Shown piece by piece: positions 43,539-53,405 of a stretch of 64,000 bases of DNA (position 1 is the first letter of the stretch; every line of letters starts with the position of its first letter). The position numbers and the translations under genes were made by a program. Below the pieces are notes generated by a model. That model was not told the origin of the DNA, did no database searches, and saw nothing but the letters and a program-made list of their open reading frames with translations. Source of the DNA: Serripes groenlandicus (taxonomy: Eukaryota; Mollusca; Bivalvia; Cardiida; Cardiidae); contig JASEVX010000013.1 of NCBI GenBank assembly GCA_031761405.1, forward strand, positions 49,136,228 to 49,200,227, read 5' to 3'.

Positions 43539-43610
43539 GGTTCCATGGTGTAATGGTTAGCACTCAGGACTTTGAATCCTGCGATCCGAGTTCAAATCTC
43601 GGTGGAACCT
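43539..43610 (+). tRNA. tRNA-Gln: tRNA-Gln (anticodon TTG)
   Basis: Intact; T8 at 43613-43620. Paralogue of the gene at 36187 by shared upstream flank. Confidence 0.97.
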
Positions 43611-43692
43611 ACTTTTTTTTAATTACAAAAAATCCCTTTCTTGTTTATGAAATGAATTTTGTTTGACCATTAATTACTTAAAAGTAAATGAA

Positions 43693-43754
43693 GGTTCTAT
43701 GGTTTAACTCTGGACTCTGAAACCTGCGATCCGAGGTCAAATCTCGGTGGAAAG
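43693..43754 (+). pseudogene. tRNA-Gln pseudogene
   Basis: GGTTCTATGGTTTAACTC, GGACTCTGAAACC, then an intact-looking T arm with GGTGGAAAG; D arm shortened. Confidence 0.8.
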
Positions 43755-43820
43755 TGATCTATGTTGTTAAAAAGAATATAATTTGACAATTATTTGTTTA
43801 AGCCGTGAGTATGATACAAA

Positions 43821-43892
43821 GGTTCCATGGTGTAATGGTTAGCACTCAGGACTTTGAATCCTGCGATCCGAGTTCAAATCTCGGTGGAACCT
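43821..43892 (+). tRNA. tRNA-Gln: tRNA-Gln (anticodon TTG)
   Basis: Intact; T8 at 43894-43901. Confidence 0.97.
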
Positions 43893-43976
43893 ATTTTTTT
43901 TATGATGTACATTCCCTTTCTTGTTTTAGAAATAAAATGTGTATGACCATTACTTAAAATGTAAATGTGAAATAAG

Positions 43977-44046
43977 GGTTCCTTTGTGTGATGTTTAGCA
44001 CTCAAGACTCTGAATTCTGCGATCCGAGTTCAAATCTCTTTAATAG
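43977..44046 (+). pseudogene. tRNA-Gln pseudogene
   Basis: GGTTCCTTTGTGTGATGTTT, anticodon region CTCTGAATTCTG, T arm cut at AAATCTC; no 3' acceptor strand. Confidence 0.82.
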
Positions 44047-44165
44047 ATAACTTGTAGATCAAAACAAATTCGTTACTTTACATTTGCAAAGTTTATATAA
44101 TTAACTCAATGTTGTGGTTTTTCCTCCAAAATTATGAAAATATAAAATGACATAGTTAATCAAGA

Positions 44166-44237
44166 GGTTCCATGGTGTAATGGTTAGCACTCAGGACTCT
44201 GAATCCTGCGATCCGAGTTCAAATCTCGGTGGAACCT
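44166..44237 (+). tRNA. tRNA-Gln: tRNA-Gln (anticodon CTG)
   Basis: Intact, standard acceptor stem. T5 at 44241-44245. Confidence 0.97.
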
Positions 44238-44382
44238 AAGTTTTTATGCTATGTCTTTTATCACTGACTTGCAGATCTAAACCAAATTTGCTACTTACAT
44301 TTACGAAGTTAACTTAACAAACTCAATATTGTGATTTTTGCTTATATAAATCTAACATTTAAACAGACACCGTTGATCAAGG

Positions 44383-44454
44383 GGTTCCATGGTGTAATGG
44401 TTAGCACTCAGGACTCTGAATCCTGCGATCCGAGTTCAAATCTCGGTGGAACCT
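44383..44454 (+). tRNA. tRNA-Gln: tRNA-Gln (anticodon CTG), no near terminator
   Basis: Intact gene. The downstream AAGTTGTTATGC replaces the AAGTTTTTATGC of the gene at 44166, so there is no T4 run before the family D element, and the first T4 is over 100 nt away. Processing or expression may be altered. Confidence 0.95.
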
Positions 44455-44476
44455 AAGTTGTTATGCTACTTTAAAC

Positions 44477-44980
44477 CAGGGACGTAGATAAGAGGGATAG
44501 GTAACTAAATTATATACTAAAATATCACCCGTGCCGACATTTGTAGGAAGTAAAACTAAAAAACTATTCAAGTCATAAAAATAAAAAAAATATTTTCTGG
44601 AAGTTAAACATTCTTCTATTGCAGTAGATAAACATATTTTACTATATTACAGGTTTTGATAATATGTTATCAATATGAAAAATGTCAGTCTATTCATTTT
44701 TGGAAAAAAATAATATAATTCAGAAATCCCAATATCTGTGTCTTTTAAACCAGTCATTGTTCAAAATACAAAGAAATTCCAGTTATTCATTGTATCTCTA
44801 ACCTTAGTTGAAATGTTAAGCTTTCAGAATATGTATGTTTTGTTTATGTGCCAATTGATTTTCAAAGTTTTATTTGCTACAAAATGTGAACATTTGAACA
44901 ATTTTATTTATATGTGTGATATTTTAACCAGATAACAGGTGTACAGGTGGAGTTGCCCATCCCTCTTATCTACGTCCCTG
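44477..44980. mobile_element. Family D element, 504 bp
   Basis: CAGGGACGTAGATAAGAGGG at the left and its near-complement at the right; TTTAAAC at 44470-44476 and 44981-44987. It begins 22 bp past a tRNA-Gln(CTG). Different target repeats show it inserted independently of the 8942 copy. Confidence 0.88.
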
Positions 44981-45351
44981 TTTAAACTTACGAAGTTTTT
45001 ATTTTGACTCAGAAAAGTGTTTGTAGTAACATAACACAGAGTCGTACTGTTGGATGTCGATGGACATAGACTGTACTTTCTTACGATGCTCGCTGTATCA
45101 GCTATATCATTGGGTGAGTACCATGTGCTAAGAGGCCCATTTATCCTGACACTACCGGAGCAGTCGATACCCAGAGCGCCAAGGACGCCGATGGAAAGGC
45201 ATTTCTTTCATTTTAAAGCCCATTGTATGACATGGCAGTGCATCAAAATCTGGTCCTCCCGCATCCGATTTGTATTTCGAGAAGAAGTTTTTCAAATTTG
45301 TTTATAACTGTAAACAAATTTAGGACTGATTGTCTTGGGTATTTCCCATAT

Positions 45352-45482
45352 CGAGGCACCTAAATTTCCATTGTTTACCAAGAAAAATGATTTAACGCTT
45401 ATAAAGACTTTATGGTGAGGTGATTAACCTTGGTAAAAAAAAATACCAATTTTAGTTACAACTGTTTCACGCCAAGCCCTCG
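45352..45482. mobile_element. Family B MITE, half-deleted
   Basis: Left end reduced to CGAG, then the right half (GGCACCTAAATTTCCATTG to GTTTCACGCCAAGCCCTCG). ATAT on both sides. Confidence 0.7.
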
Positions 45483-45896
45483 ATATTCTCCAAATCATTG
45501 AAGTTAACGTGACAGATAAAGTAGTATACCATCTAAATAATTATAGGTGCTGAACTCCAAATGGATACGAAAACTAAAATGTTGAAACTTCTGCAAATAT
45601 TGCTAATGGTGACAACGAAGTAAGTATTCAATTGTTCAAAACTATTTAGGCAGTAACTGTTGAAATACAGTTAATTAAAAGTCATGAAAATATACAATAT
45701 TTGACTTACTGCGCATGTTTACCCAGTTAAAATGAAGCATAAACAATCAATATTTAGATGTTTATTGTACTGGATAGAAAAATTATTGCTCCTTTTTTGT
45801 TATCCCATAATTGAGATTCTCTTATTTCTAGACACGTTTTGAACAGTTTTAAAACTTTGACTTTACTATCTTTACTCCGAGGTTTAGCACCTTTAA

Positions 45897-46069
45897 ACCT
45901 TTCCCACATTTAGCACGTTTGCAGCAGACGACTTTGAATTCATTTATTGCAACATGTGAACAATCTCTATAAATGGATGTAGTGTTAATACATAGAGTTG
46001 AAATCATTGTGGCAAAAGGGGAAATTGCCCCTGCAGAGTCGCCAAAAAGCGTCTGTATGTGGGAAAGGG
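45897..46069. mobile_element. Family A MITE, internally deleted
   Basis: Left AACCTTTCCCACATTTAGC, right GTATGTGGGAAAGGG with TTAA at 46070-46073; the second hairpin arm is missing after GAAATTGCCCC. Confidence 0.65.
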
Positions 46070-46175
46070 TTAAAATACGTAATATAACTTTAAACATTAA
46101 CAGTGGACTCGAGATAACTCGAACATGGGAAATCAAATGTATCGCGCTTAACTCGAACCGTGTCCTAGAACGAAT

Positions 46176-46431
46176 ATGAGCCGTCCCGCGAGAAAACCAA
46201 CATTGTGGTCTTTGCGTAAACTATCGACCCAGATCAGACTAAGCAGGCTTACCCGGATAGACACATTTCGCCTCCTGTGGATTTTCTGTTTCAGGAATCA
46301 ATACTCTATACCTCTATCCCCCTGAGACAGAATGTGTCAGCCCGGATCAGTCTGCGCGAACTATGCAGGCTGATCTGTGTCGATACATTACGCGGAGGCC
46401 ATACTGTTGATTTTCTCACGGGACGACTCAT
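46176..46431. mobile_element. Family C MITE, well preserved
   Basis: ATGAGCCGTCCCGCGAGA and TCTCACGGGACGACTCAT bound 256 bp. Confidence 0.8.
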
Positions 46432-47018
46432 AATGATGTCGATTGATAACAGTGTAGCAGCAGTTTTGTTTGATATGATTGTTTCCTTGGTCTGCTTTTC
46501 ATAATTGACATTTAGGTACACATAAATTACGACGCTGTAAATCAGGGACTTCTAATACGTATAAGTAGTCCACATTGTAAATAGACAGAGACATATAAAC
46601 GTCATATAAACGTCTCTGAAATAGATGAACTAAATTAGGCATAGATCGAGGGAATACTCGAACCCGTCGATTACTCGAAGTAATTTATTAGTCCCTGTCG
46701 CCTGTATTTGGCCTGCAACAATAAATATCTGATTAATTGATTAACATTCATTCTTAATAAATATAAACGTAAGGATTTTGAGTAGAAATAACAACACACA
46801 TGTATTATGTAGTGTTCTATTCAAGCTTACGCGTTTTAAAAATATATATATAATACACGCTCATGTCCTGTGCTATATTTCAACATGTTTTCATACCAAA
46901 AACAAGGGCAAACGATTCAATGGAGTTCTATTGTTATTCGAACCAAAAACAAAACAAACCCAAATATCTTGATAAGACAGAGATCACACAAAGACGGGAA
47001 TGATTTTTATTAGTTTTG
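46432..47018. other. AT-rich spacer
   Basis: No gene or bounded repeat seen; contains a short GACATATAAACGTCATATAAACGTC repeat-like stretch near 46590. Confidence 0.5.
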
Positions 47019-47022
47019 TTAA

Positions 47023-47242
47023 CCCTTTCCCTCATATAGACGCTTTCTGATGCCGCTGCAGCAGCTTTTTGAAAACATAGTGACAAAAGAAGAAATTGCA
47101 CAAAACGAGCAATTTTCCCCTTTTTGCCACAATGTTTTCCAATTTTAGTCATAGGTTATCCATTAAATTAAAGAGATTTTCTATTTTTTGACAAAATATG
47201 TTCAAAGTCGTCGGCTGCAAAATTGTTGTATGAGGGAAAGGG
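47023..47242. mobile_element. Family A MITE
   Basis: TTAA at 47019-47022 and 47243-47246; inner CAGACGG segment shortened (GCAGCAGCTTTTTG). Confidence 0.85.
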
Positions 47243-47411
47243 TTAATGACTCCGCTGAAGTCAAACTAAAACGAACCTGTAAACGTATTCCTATGTGTCG
47301 CGTAACCGTACACTTACCCCCCTGTAACTATAGAACGGCTAGGATAGGATATAACTTGGTAGAATTGTAGCCCAAATCAGTTGTTCGCCTCATTTCTGAT
47401 AACGAAGAAGT

Positions 47412-47651
47412 CGAGGGCTTGGCGTAAAACGGTTGTAACTAAAATTGCTATTTCTTTTAACCAAAGTTAATCACCTCGCCATAAAATCTTTATAAGCGTG
47501 AAATCATTTTTTCTTGGTAAACAATGACAATTTAGCTGTTCTGAGCAATGGCACCTAAATTTGCATTGTTTACAAAGGGGTTAAAATTGCCCCATAAACC
47601 AGGGTTTCCAAAATAAGTTTTTAGTTACACCCGTTTCACGCCAAGCCCTCG
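47412..47651. mobile_element. Family B foldback MITE
   Basis: CGAGGGCTTGGCGTAAAAC and GTTTCACGCCAAGCCCTCG; interior inverted relative to 12366. Confidence 0.82.
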
Positions 47652-48053
47652 ATTAGTGATACTTTAGGACCGCTTCGTATTGACTCAGCTAATCCTTGAC
47701 TTCGATACAGACGACATTTTTCATTCTTTTTCTCTTATTCTCAATTTCTCTCTCATATTGATTTAATAACTAGGCCTTTTGTTGCCCTCTGACCACGTTG
47801 TATAATATATTGCAGAGCTGTCACTTATGTATTATGTACATACTCAACATCGAAATAAAAACATATTGTAAATATTGTATATTGTATATTGTATATTGAA
47901 AAAGAACGAAGCAATTGCTCGTACAATTTGTCATTTTTCCCCACAATGTTAGCAACCCCTGTTTCAGTATAATTTTTTTCAAAGTTCTACAAAAAGCGTA
48001 ATGTTGTGGGGATGTCATGTCAGATATTTTGAAAGCAGACGACATTTTGTTAA

Positions 48054-48266
48054 CCCTTTCCCACATACAACAAATCTGCAGCAGATGACGTTGAAAACAA
48101 AGTGACACAAACCTAAACAATCTCCATATAAAATAGTTTGATTGTTAAATAAATTTGAAAACATTGTGGCCAAAGGTGAAATTGCTCATCATGAGCAATT
48201 TCACCTTTGGCCACAATATTTTCAAAAGTCGTCTGCTTCTCTTGCGTACCTGCATGTGGGAAAGGG
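48054..48266. mobile_element. Family A MITE with long hairpin
   Basis: TTAA at 48050-48053 and 48267-48270. Hairpin arms GGCCAAAGGTGAAATTGCTC pair almost perfectly at about 48168-48222. A decayed A piece precedes it (47900-48045). Confidence 0.83.
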
Positions 48267-48367
48267 TTAAATAAAAAATAAAAAATGCTCTACAGAGTTA
48301 AACGGTTTATTCGAAGTTTTATGAACTCTATTGGACAAAAGACGGAAAACCCGATATAATCTTTTAA

Positions 48368-48590
48368 CCTTTTTCCCTCATATAGACGCTTTCTGACGCC
48401 TCTGCAGCAGACGGCTTTTTGAAAACATATCGACTAAAGAAGAAATTGCACAAAACGTGCAATTTCTCCTTTTGCCACATTGTTTTCCACTTTTAGTCAT
48501 AGGTTATCCATTCAATTATGGAGATTGTCTATGTTTCGACAAAATACGTTCAAAGTCGTCTGCTGCAGAATTGTCGTATGAGGGAAAGGG
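48368..48590. mobile_element. Family A MITE with repeated flanks
   Basis: TTAA at 48364-48367 and 48591-48594. Beyond the TTAA, GACGGAAA(A)CCCGATATAATC occurs on both sides (about 48341 and 48600), a longer direct repeat than the family normally makes. Confidence 0.85.
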
Positions 48591-48765
48591 TTAACAAAGA
48601 CGGAAACCCGATATAATCTTTTAATCTCTACAAATTATCGGGTTAATCCATTGACAAAATCTTAGCGCAGTCGACCGTGACAAAAAAATGGACGACGTCG
48701 TCTGCAAATTGGCCACTTCGTAAAATCAACGTACGGAAGACACAGATAGCTATTGTGGAGAGTTG

Positions 48766-48951
48766 CTGTCGTTCGTCTTCAAGCCCTATTCTATGTAGAA
48801 AAGCAGAGCCAGTTGCCTGGAAAGACTGATGTGTGGACTAGTGGTGTGAGAAAGCCAGGAAACACATGGGGAGATGAAATGGCCGCTGGATATGACTGAC
48901 AAATTATTGAAAACGGCGTTTAACCTCACTCAATCAATCAAGATTCCACTG
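48766..48951 (+). mobile_element. tRNA-derived SINE, 5'-truncated
   Basis: GCAGAGCCAGTTGCCTGG, GTGTGAGAAAGCCAGGAAAC, ATTGAAAACGGCGTTTAACC and a CAATCAATCAAG tail. Confidence 0.78.
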
Positions 48952-48952
48952 G

Positions 48953-49570
48953 TAAACACTGCAGACTTGTAGTACTAAATCTTGCTAAATACATAGTAAA
49001 CACTGCAGACTTGTATTACTAAATCTTGCTAAATACAGAGTAAACACTGCAGACTTGTATTACTAAATCTTGCTAAATACATAGTAAACACTGCAGACTT
49101 GTATTACTAAATCTTGCTAAATACATAGTAAACACTGCAGACTTGTATTACTAAATCTTGCTAAATACAGAGTAAACACTGCAGACTTGTATTACTAAAT
49201 CTTGCTAAATACAGAGTAAACACTGCAGACTTGTATTACTAAATCTTGCTAAATACAGAGTAAACACTGCATACTTGTATTACTAAATCTTGCTAAATAC
49301 ATAGTAAACACTGCAGACTTGTATTACTAAATCTTGCTAAATACATAGTAAACACTGCAGACTTGTATTACTAAATCTTGCTAAATACATAGTAAACACT
49401 GCAGACTTGTATTACTAAATCTTGCTAAAGACATAGTAAACACTGCAGACTTGTATTACTAAATCTTGCTAAAGACATAGTAAACACTGCAGACTTGTAT
49501 TACTAAATCTTGCTAAATACATAGTAAACACTGCAGACTTGTATTACTAAATCTTGCTAAAGACATAGTA
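48953..49570. repeat. 44-bp tandem array
   Basis: About 14 highly similar units with GTAAACACTGCAGACTTG and TATTACTAAATCTTGC; variants TACATAG/TACAGAG/GACATAG. The array starts where a SINE tail ends. Confidence 0.97.
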
Positions 49571-49589
49571 ATTTTCTCCGAGCAAATAT

Positions 49590-49770
49590 CTTGGCAAAAG
49601 TATGGAAACTTTCTAATTAATGACAGAATCATTATTGAATACAGTTGAAAAATAGTCACAAAAGGAGAATTTACTCTTTATGAGAAATTTCTTCTTTTGC
49701 CACATGCTTTCAAAATGCGTCTGCTGCAGAGGCTTCAACACATGTGTGCAAGTTGTAAAGGGCTAACGCG
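49590..49770. mobile_element. Family A fragment, decayed
   Basis: AAAAGGAGAATTTACTC, GAGAAATTTCTTCTTTTGCC, TGCGTCTGCTGCAGAGG; ends lost. Confidence 0.5.
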
Positions 49771-50204
49771 ATATAAGAAAATGATACTTCTGTATTTTAC
49801 CAGCGCAGACCAGATTAACATTGCCTACGAATGTATTATTAGGGTCTGCCCTGTTAGCGATAAATACCACTTTTTACCACAATGTTTTCCAGTCTACTGA
49901 AGTATCATATTTCTATTTATATATATGTTTTTCCATATTTGATCATAGTTGGGGTTTTTTCAGAGCTGTCAGCTGCAGATTTCTTGATAGTGTGATTATG
50001 ATTAATTTGGGACACAAATGACGAAAAACAAAAGTGTTTGTACATTTGACTATCTACATCTTTCGTGTAGGCATATTTGTCATTAGACGGAATCCCGCCT
50101 CATGAAGCGTACGTACATGGCTGGAATCATTCTCTGAGGTTAAAAATATTATTACAATATTACGAGTTTGGTCAGTGCATTGGAAAAGGTTCAAGTTTGC
50201 TTAA

Positions 50205-50370
50205 CCCTTACCCTCATACGACAATTCTGCAGCAGACGACTTTTTTCTCCTTTTGCCACAACGTTTCCACTTTTAGTCATAGGTTATCCATTCAATTATA
50301 GAGATTTTCTATGTTTTGACAAAATACGTTCAAAGTCGTCTGCTGCAGAATTGTCGTATGAGGGAAAGGG
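50205..50370. mobile_element. Family A MITE with two like ends
   Basis: TTAA at 50201-50204 and 50371-50374. Both ends are of the CTCATACGACAATTCTGCAG type, and the interior is deleted to a single half-hairpin. Confidence 0.75.
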
Positions 50371-50564
50371 TTAATTCGTGTAGATTCGGATAAGACCAGG
50401 CAGGGGGGACATGATGATTTGAATTTACATTGTTCAAGAATGCCAACTTATACCTGTACTAATGTACTTGTTGAAACGTTGCATCCTGACGTTCTTATTT
50501 TCTCGAAATTTGATTGATTGTTTTGTATTTTAGGCCGCTTTTTAACAAAAAGTCATTGCGACAT

Positions 50565-50748
50565 GCGTCATTCGTCTTCCACCAATGGGCTAAGTCTATG
50601 TGGAAAAGCAGCCAGTTGCTTGATAAGATTGTTGTGTGGAGTACTGGTGTGAGACCACCAGGAAACGCATGCGTAGGTGAACTGGCCGCCGTGATATAAC
50701 TGAGAAATTGTTAAAAACGGCGTTAAACCCCAATCAATCAATCAAATC
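50565..50748 (+). mobile_element. tRNA-derived SINE, 5'-truncated
   Basis: GTCATTCGTCTTCCACCAATG through GCAGCCAGTTGCTTG to AACGGCGTTAAACCCC and a CAATCAATCAAATC tail. Confidence 0.8.
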
Positions 50749-50751
50749 AAA

Positions 50752-50968
50752 CCGCTTTTAACAAACAAAAATCAGTTATATCACGGCGTTTCCTGGGTAA
50801 GTTCCCAGTACTACTGGTCCATTTATCCTGACACCAGCCAGTCAGTCGGAATGTTAACATCGCAACCCTGAGCACCAAGAAGGACATACATCACTACCAT
50901 TTATGGTATGACCAACCGTGGATCGAACCCGCGAACCCTCGCATACACTACACCACCGACTCGGTCTT
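50752..50968 (-). mobile_element. tRNA-derived SINE
   Basis: Minus strand. B-box-like GGGTTCGATCCACG and head CGAGTCGGTGGTGTAGTG at 50920-50968; tail side ATATCACGGCGTTTCCTGGG. Tail-to-tail with the previous SINE. Confidence 0.75.
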
Positions 50969-51164
50969 TTTTTCTCGCGGCTCGATCGCTATAAACTTCA
51001 GAGATTTATTTATTCGGATTATCCATTGTTGCGTCTATTATTTGTTTTAATCCCATTGTGAAATCGCTCTATGAACTGTTAACCCGTTGTTACTTCCTAT
51101 TTACATATTTGATTTATATATTTTAAGTCAAAATAAAAGCCTGAAATCAGACTCTGGGTTTTAA

Positions 51165-51386
51165 CCCTTTCCCTCATACGACAATACTGCAGCAGACGAC
51201 TTTGAACATATTTTGTCGAAAAATAGAAAATCTCTTTAATTGAATGGATAACCTACGACTAAAAGTGGAAAACATTGTGGCAAAAGGAGAAATTGCTCGT
51301 TCTGAGCAATTTCTTCTTTTGTCACTATGTTTTCAAAAAGCCGTCTGCTGCAGAGGCGTCAGAAAGCGTCTATATGAGTGAAAGGG
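51165..51386. mobile_element. Family A MITE, well preserved
   Basis: 222 bp between TTAA at 51161-51164 and 51387-51390; hairpin GAGAAATTGCTCGTTCTGAG. Confidence 0.88.
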
Positions 51387-51450
51387 TTAAAAAGTATTAC
51401 AATGCCACCACCATTCACTTTCTCTATAGTAGCTTTTCATCCCACCGCCT

Positions 51451-51715
51451 CGAAGGTCAAGTTGTGGTAGAGCGTCCGCCAATGGTGGGGGAAGTCGTGG
51501 GTTCGATCATCGGTCGGGTCTGAACGAAGACTTTTGAAATAGCAGTAATTGCTGCTTCCCATCCCTCTTTGACTCGAAGGAGTGTGGGTTTAGTTAGCAT
51601 TACGACTGAATCGATGGTCGCAGGATAAACGGACTATAAGAACGGGTAACCTACCCAGGAAACGCCGTGATATAACTGCAAATGTGTTGATAGCGGCGTT
51701 TAACACCGTTCAAAG
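51451..51715 (+). mobile_element. tRNA-derived SINE
   Basis: Head GTTGTGGTAGAGCGTCCGCC and B box GTGGGTTCGATCATC, body, AGGAAACGCCGTGATATAAC, ATAGCGGCGTTTAACACC. Confidence 0.78.
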
Positions 51716-51778
51716 ACGCAAAAGCTTTAATTCTCGGCTTCGTCCTCATTCTGTCCGTTTATTGTAATCAGTGGCGTT

Positions 51779-51880
51779 CATCTTCCATTTTTGTTTTCCA
51801 TTTTCGTCTTCCATTCGTCTTCTATTTTCGTCTTTCCTTTCTGTCTTCCATTTTCGTCTTCCATTTTCGTCTCCCATTCG
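51779..51880. repeat. Imperfect CT-rich short repeat
   Basis: Irregular repeats of TTTTCGTCTTCCA with length variants. A frame across it is low-complexity. Confidence 0.75.
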
Positions 51881-52018
51881 CCTTTAACCAATCATCTATT
51901 TATAAGTATATGCGGGATGGTAAACAGTTGTATTGGAAGAAGGTCAAGGGAATACACAGTTCGGTCAACTCTTCGTTGAGATATAGCTAAAAAACGGTTG
52001 AAACCGGCAAATCACTTA

Positions 52019-52176
52019 TTAACTCGTTCACCGCAAAAGGCAAGTCAAAGCTTTTGTAAGGAGCTGCCTCTCCTGAAATCTGCATTGTTTGCAACTTCGA
52101 CACTTCCTGTTGGACGAAAAATGGAGGGGTCCACTAATCAACATGGAGGAATCAAATTCGGGAAGGAAAGAGTTAA
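52019..52176. mobile_element. Family E MITE, diverged
   Basis: TTAACTCGTTCACCGC left, GGAAGGAAAGAGTTAA right; shares ATCTGCATTGTTTGCAA with other E copies. Confidence 0.7.
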
Positions 52177-52364
52177 ATGAATGAACATTTCTAGTCTACA
52201 TTGAAAACTGTATTTCTAGAACGGTATCATATTTAGAAGTGTCTAAACAAAATGTTTTAAGGTTAAAGGTCGCAGCGAACAATAGAATGACATGGTCAGT
52301 TATTTATTTCTATGAGTTTATTGATTTGAGTAGGTTTTGTTTTAAAACGACCCAATAGAGTTAA

Positions 52365-52612
52365 CCCTTTCCCATACATCATATCAGGGACACTATATTA
52401 CAATATTGTAATATAGTGTCCCTGATCATATCTACAGTAGGTGACTTATCAAACATCTAGCCAAAGGTATTGAACCTCTCTATCCGTCACTGACAGTATA
52501 CTTACTCAATAAAGTTGACAACATGACGGGAATATGACGCATTGCTAACCATAAGCAATTCTTCCTTTTATCCTAATGTTCTCAAAATGCGTCTGCATGT
52601 GGGTCAAGGGAC
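52365..52612. mobile_element. Family A MITE containing a D micro-element
   Basis: TTAA at 52361-52364, CCCTTTCCCATAC; the right end is decayed (GCATGTGGGTCAAGGG). Removing the 40-bp insert and one 7-bp repeat restores the family spacing up to CTACAGTAGGTGACTT. Confidence 0.75.
52385..52424. mobile_element. Family D micro-element, 40 bp perfect palindrome
   Basis: A 40-bp perfect palindrome (20-bp arms, no loop) with ends CAGGGACACTATATTACAAT and its complement, flanked by ATCATAT at 52378-52384 and 52425-52431. Ends match the 505-bp family D at CAGGGAC. Confidence 0.82.
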
Positions 52613-52805
52613 AAGTCATAAACATTGCGGGAGCGTAAATGAAAGCCGAGAACGGTGAAATCATAAACCGCTAATAGAATATGATATTTCACAATTTGAA
52701 TTGTTGTCAAAATAGTTGTTTATCCCGCTTTTAATTCTCACTGTCAACAAAGGAAATGAACCGTGTCACCAAGCCACGCGTCTTTCTACTGAATTGGAGA
52801 ATTTT

Positions 52806-52981
52806 TTTTTGAAAACATTGTGACAAAAGAAGAAATTGCTCAAAACGAGCAATTTCTCCTTTTGCCACTATGTTTTCCACTTTCAGTCATAGGTTATCCA
52901 TTCAATTATAGAGATTTTCTATTTGTTGACAAAATACTTTCAAAGTCGTCTACTGCAGAATTGTCGTATGAGGGAAAGGGT
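52806..52981. mobile_element. Family A MITE, left-truncated
   Basis: Starts at GAAAACATTGTGACAAAAG; hairpin intact; right end TATGAGGGAAAGGGTTTA. Confidence 0.75.
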
Positions 52982-53088
52982 TTACCCCTTCAATGCTGAA
53001 TGTCTTAATGTCCAGCTATGCATTTGGAATCGTAAATGAGCAGCTAACCCGATGTAGATCCTTGTCAGATGGCCTTATTGATTGTAAG

Positions 53089-53178
53089 CCGCTTTCAACA
53101 ATCGTTCAGTTATATCACGGCGTATCATGGGTAAGTTTCTAGTACTACTGGTCCCGGTTTTCCCAGTCAATCGTTATG
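53089..53178 (-). mobile_element. SINE fragment
   Basis: AGCCGCTTTCAACAATCG, TTATATCACGGCGTATCATG, CTACTGGTCC; tail side only. Confidence 0.65.
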
Positions 53179-53189
53179 CTTTGAATGAA

Positions 53190-53311
53190 TGTAGAACTAT
53201 TGAATAGACTGGAAACACATTAAGAGCAAAATGTTCCTTTCTGCCACAACGTTTTTAAACGTTGTCTGTTTCAGAGTCGTCAGAAAGCGTCTGTATGTGG
53301 GAAAGGGGTTA
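53190..53311. mobile_element. Family A fragment
   Basis: GCAAAATGTTCCTTTCTGCC and CGTCTGTATGTGGGAAAGGG with a right TTAA; left half lost. Confidence 0.5.
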
Positions 53312-53365
53312 ACAACTTCAAAGGCACTGGTTTATCTGGATCTACATTGGTCCCAAATCGATGGT

Positions 53366-53405
53366 TTCATGCAAAACGGTTGTAATTACAACCGTTTTGC
53401 ATGAA
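53366..53405. repeat. 40-bp perfect palindrome
   Basis: Arms TTCATGCAAAACGGTTGTAA and its exact complement with no loop. The AAAACGGTTGTAA part also occurs in family B ends, so it may be a reduced B relative. Confidence 0.85.

Noticed and set aside
44738..44935. 65-codon frame in the 44477 D element
   Set aside because: AT-rich interior of a non-autonomous element; the other D copies do not keep the frame.
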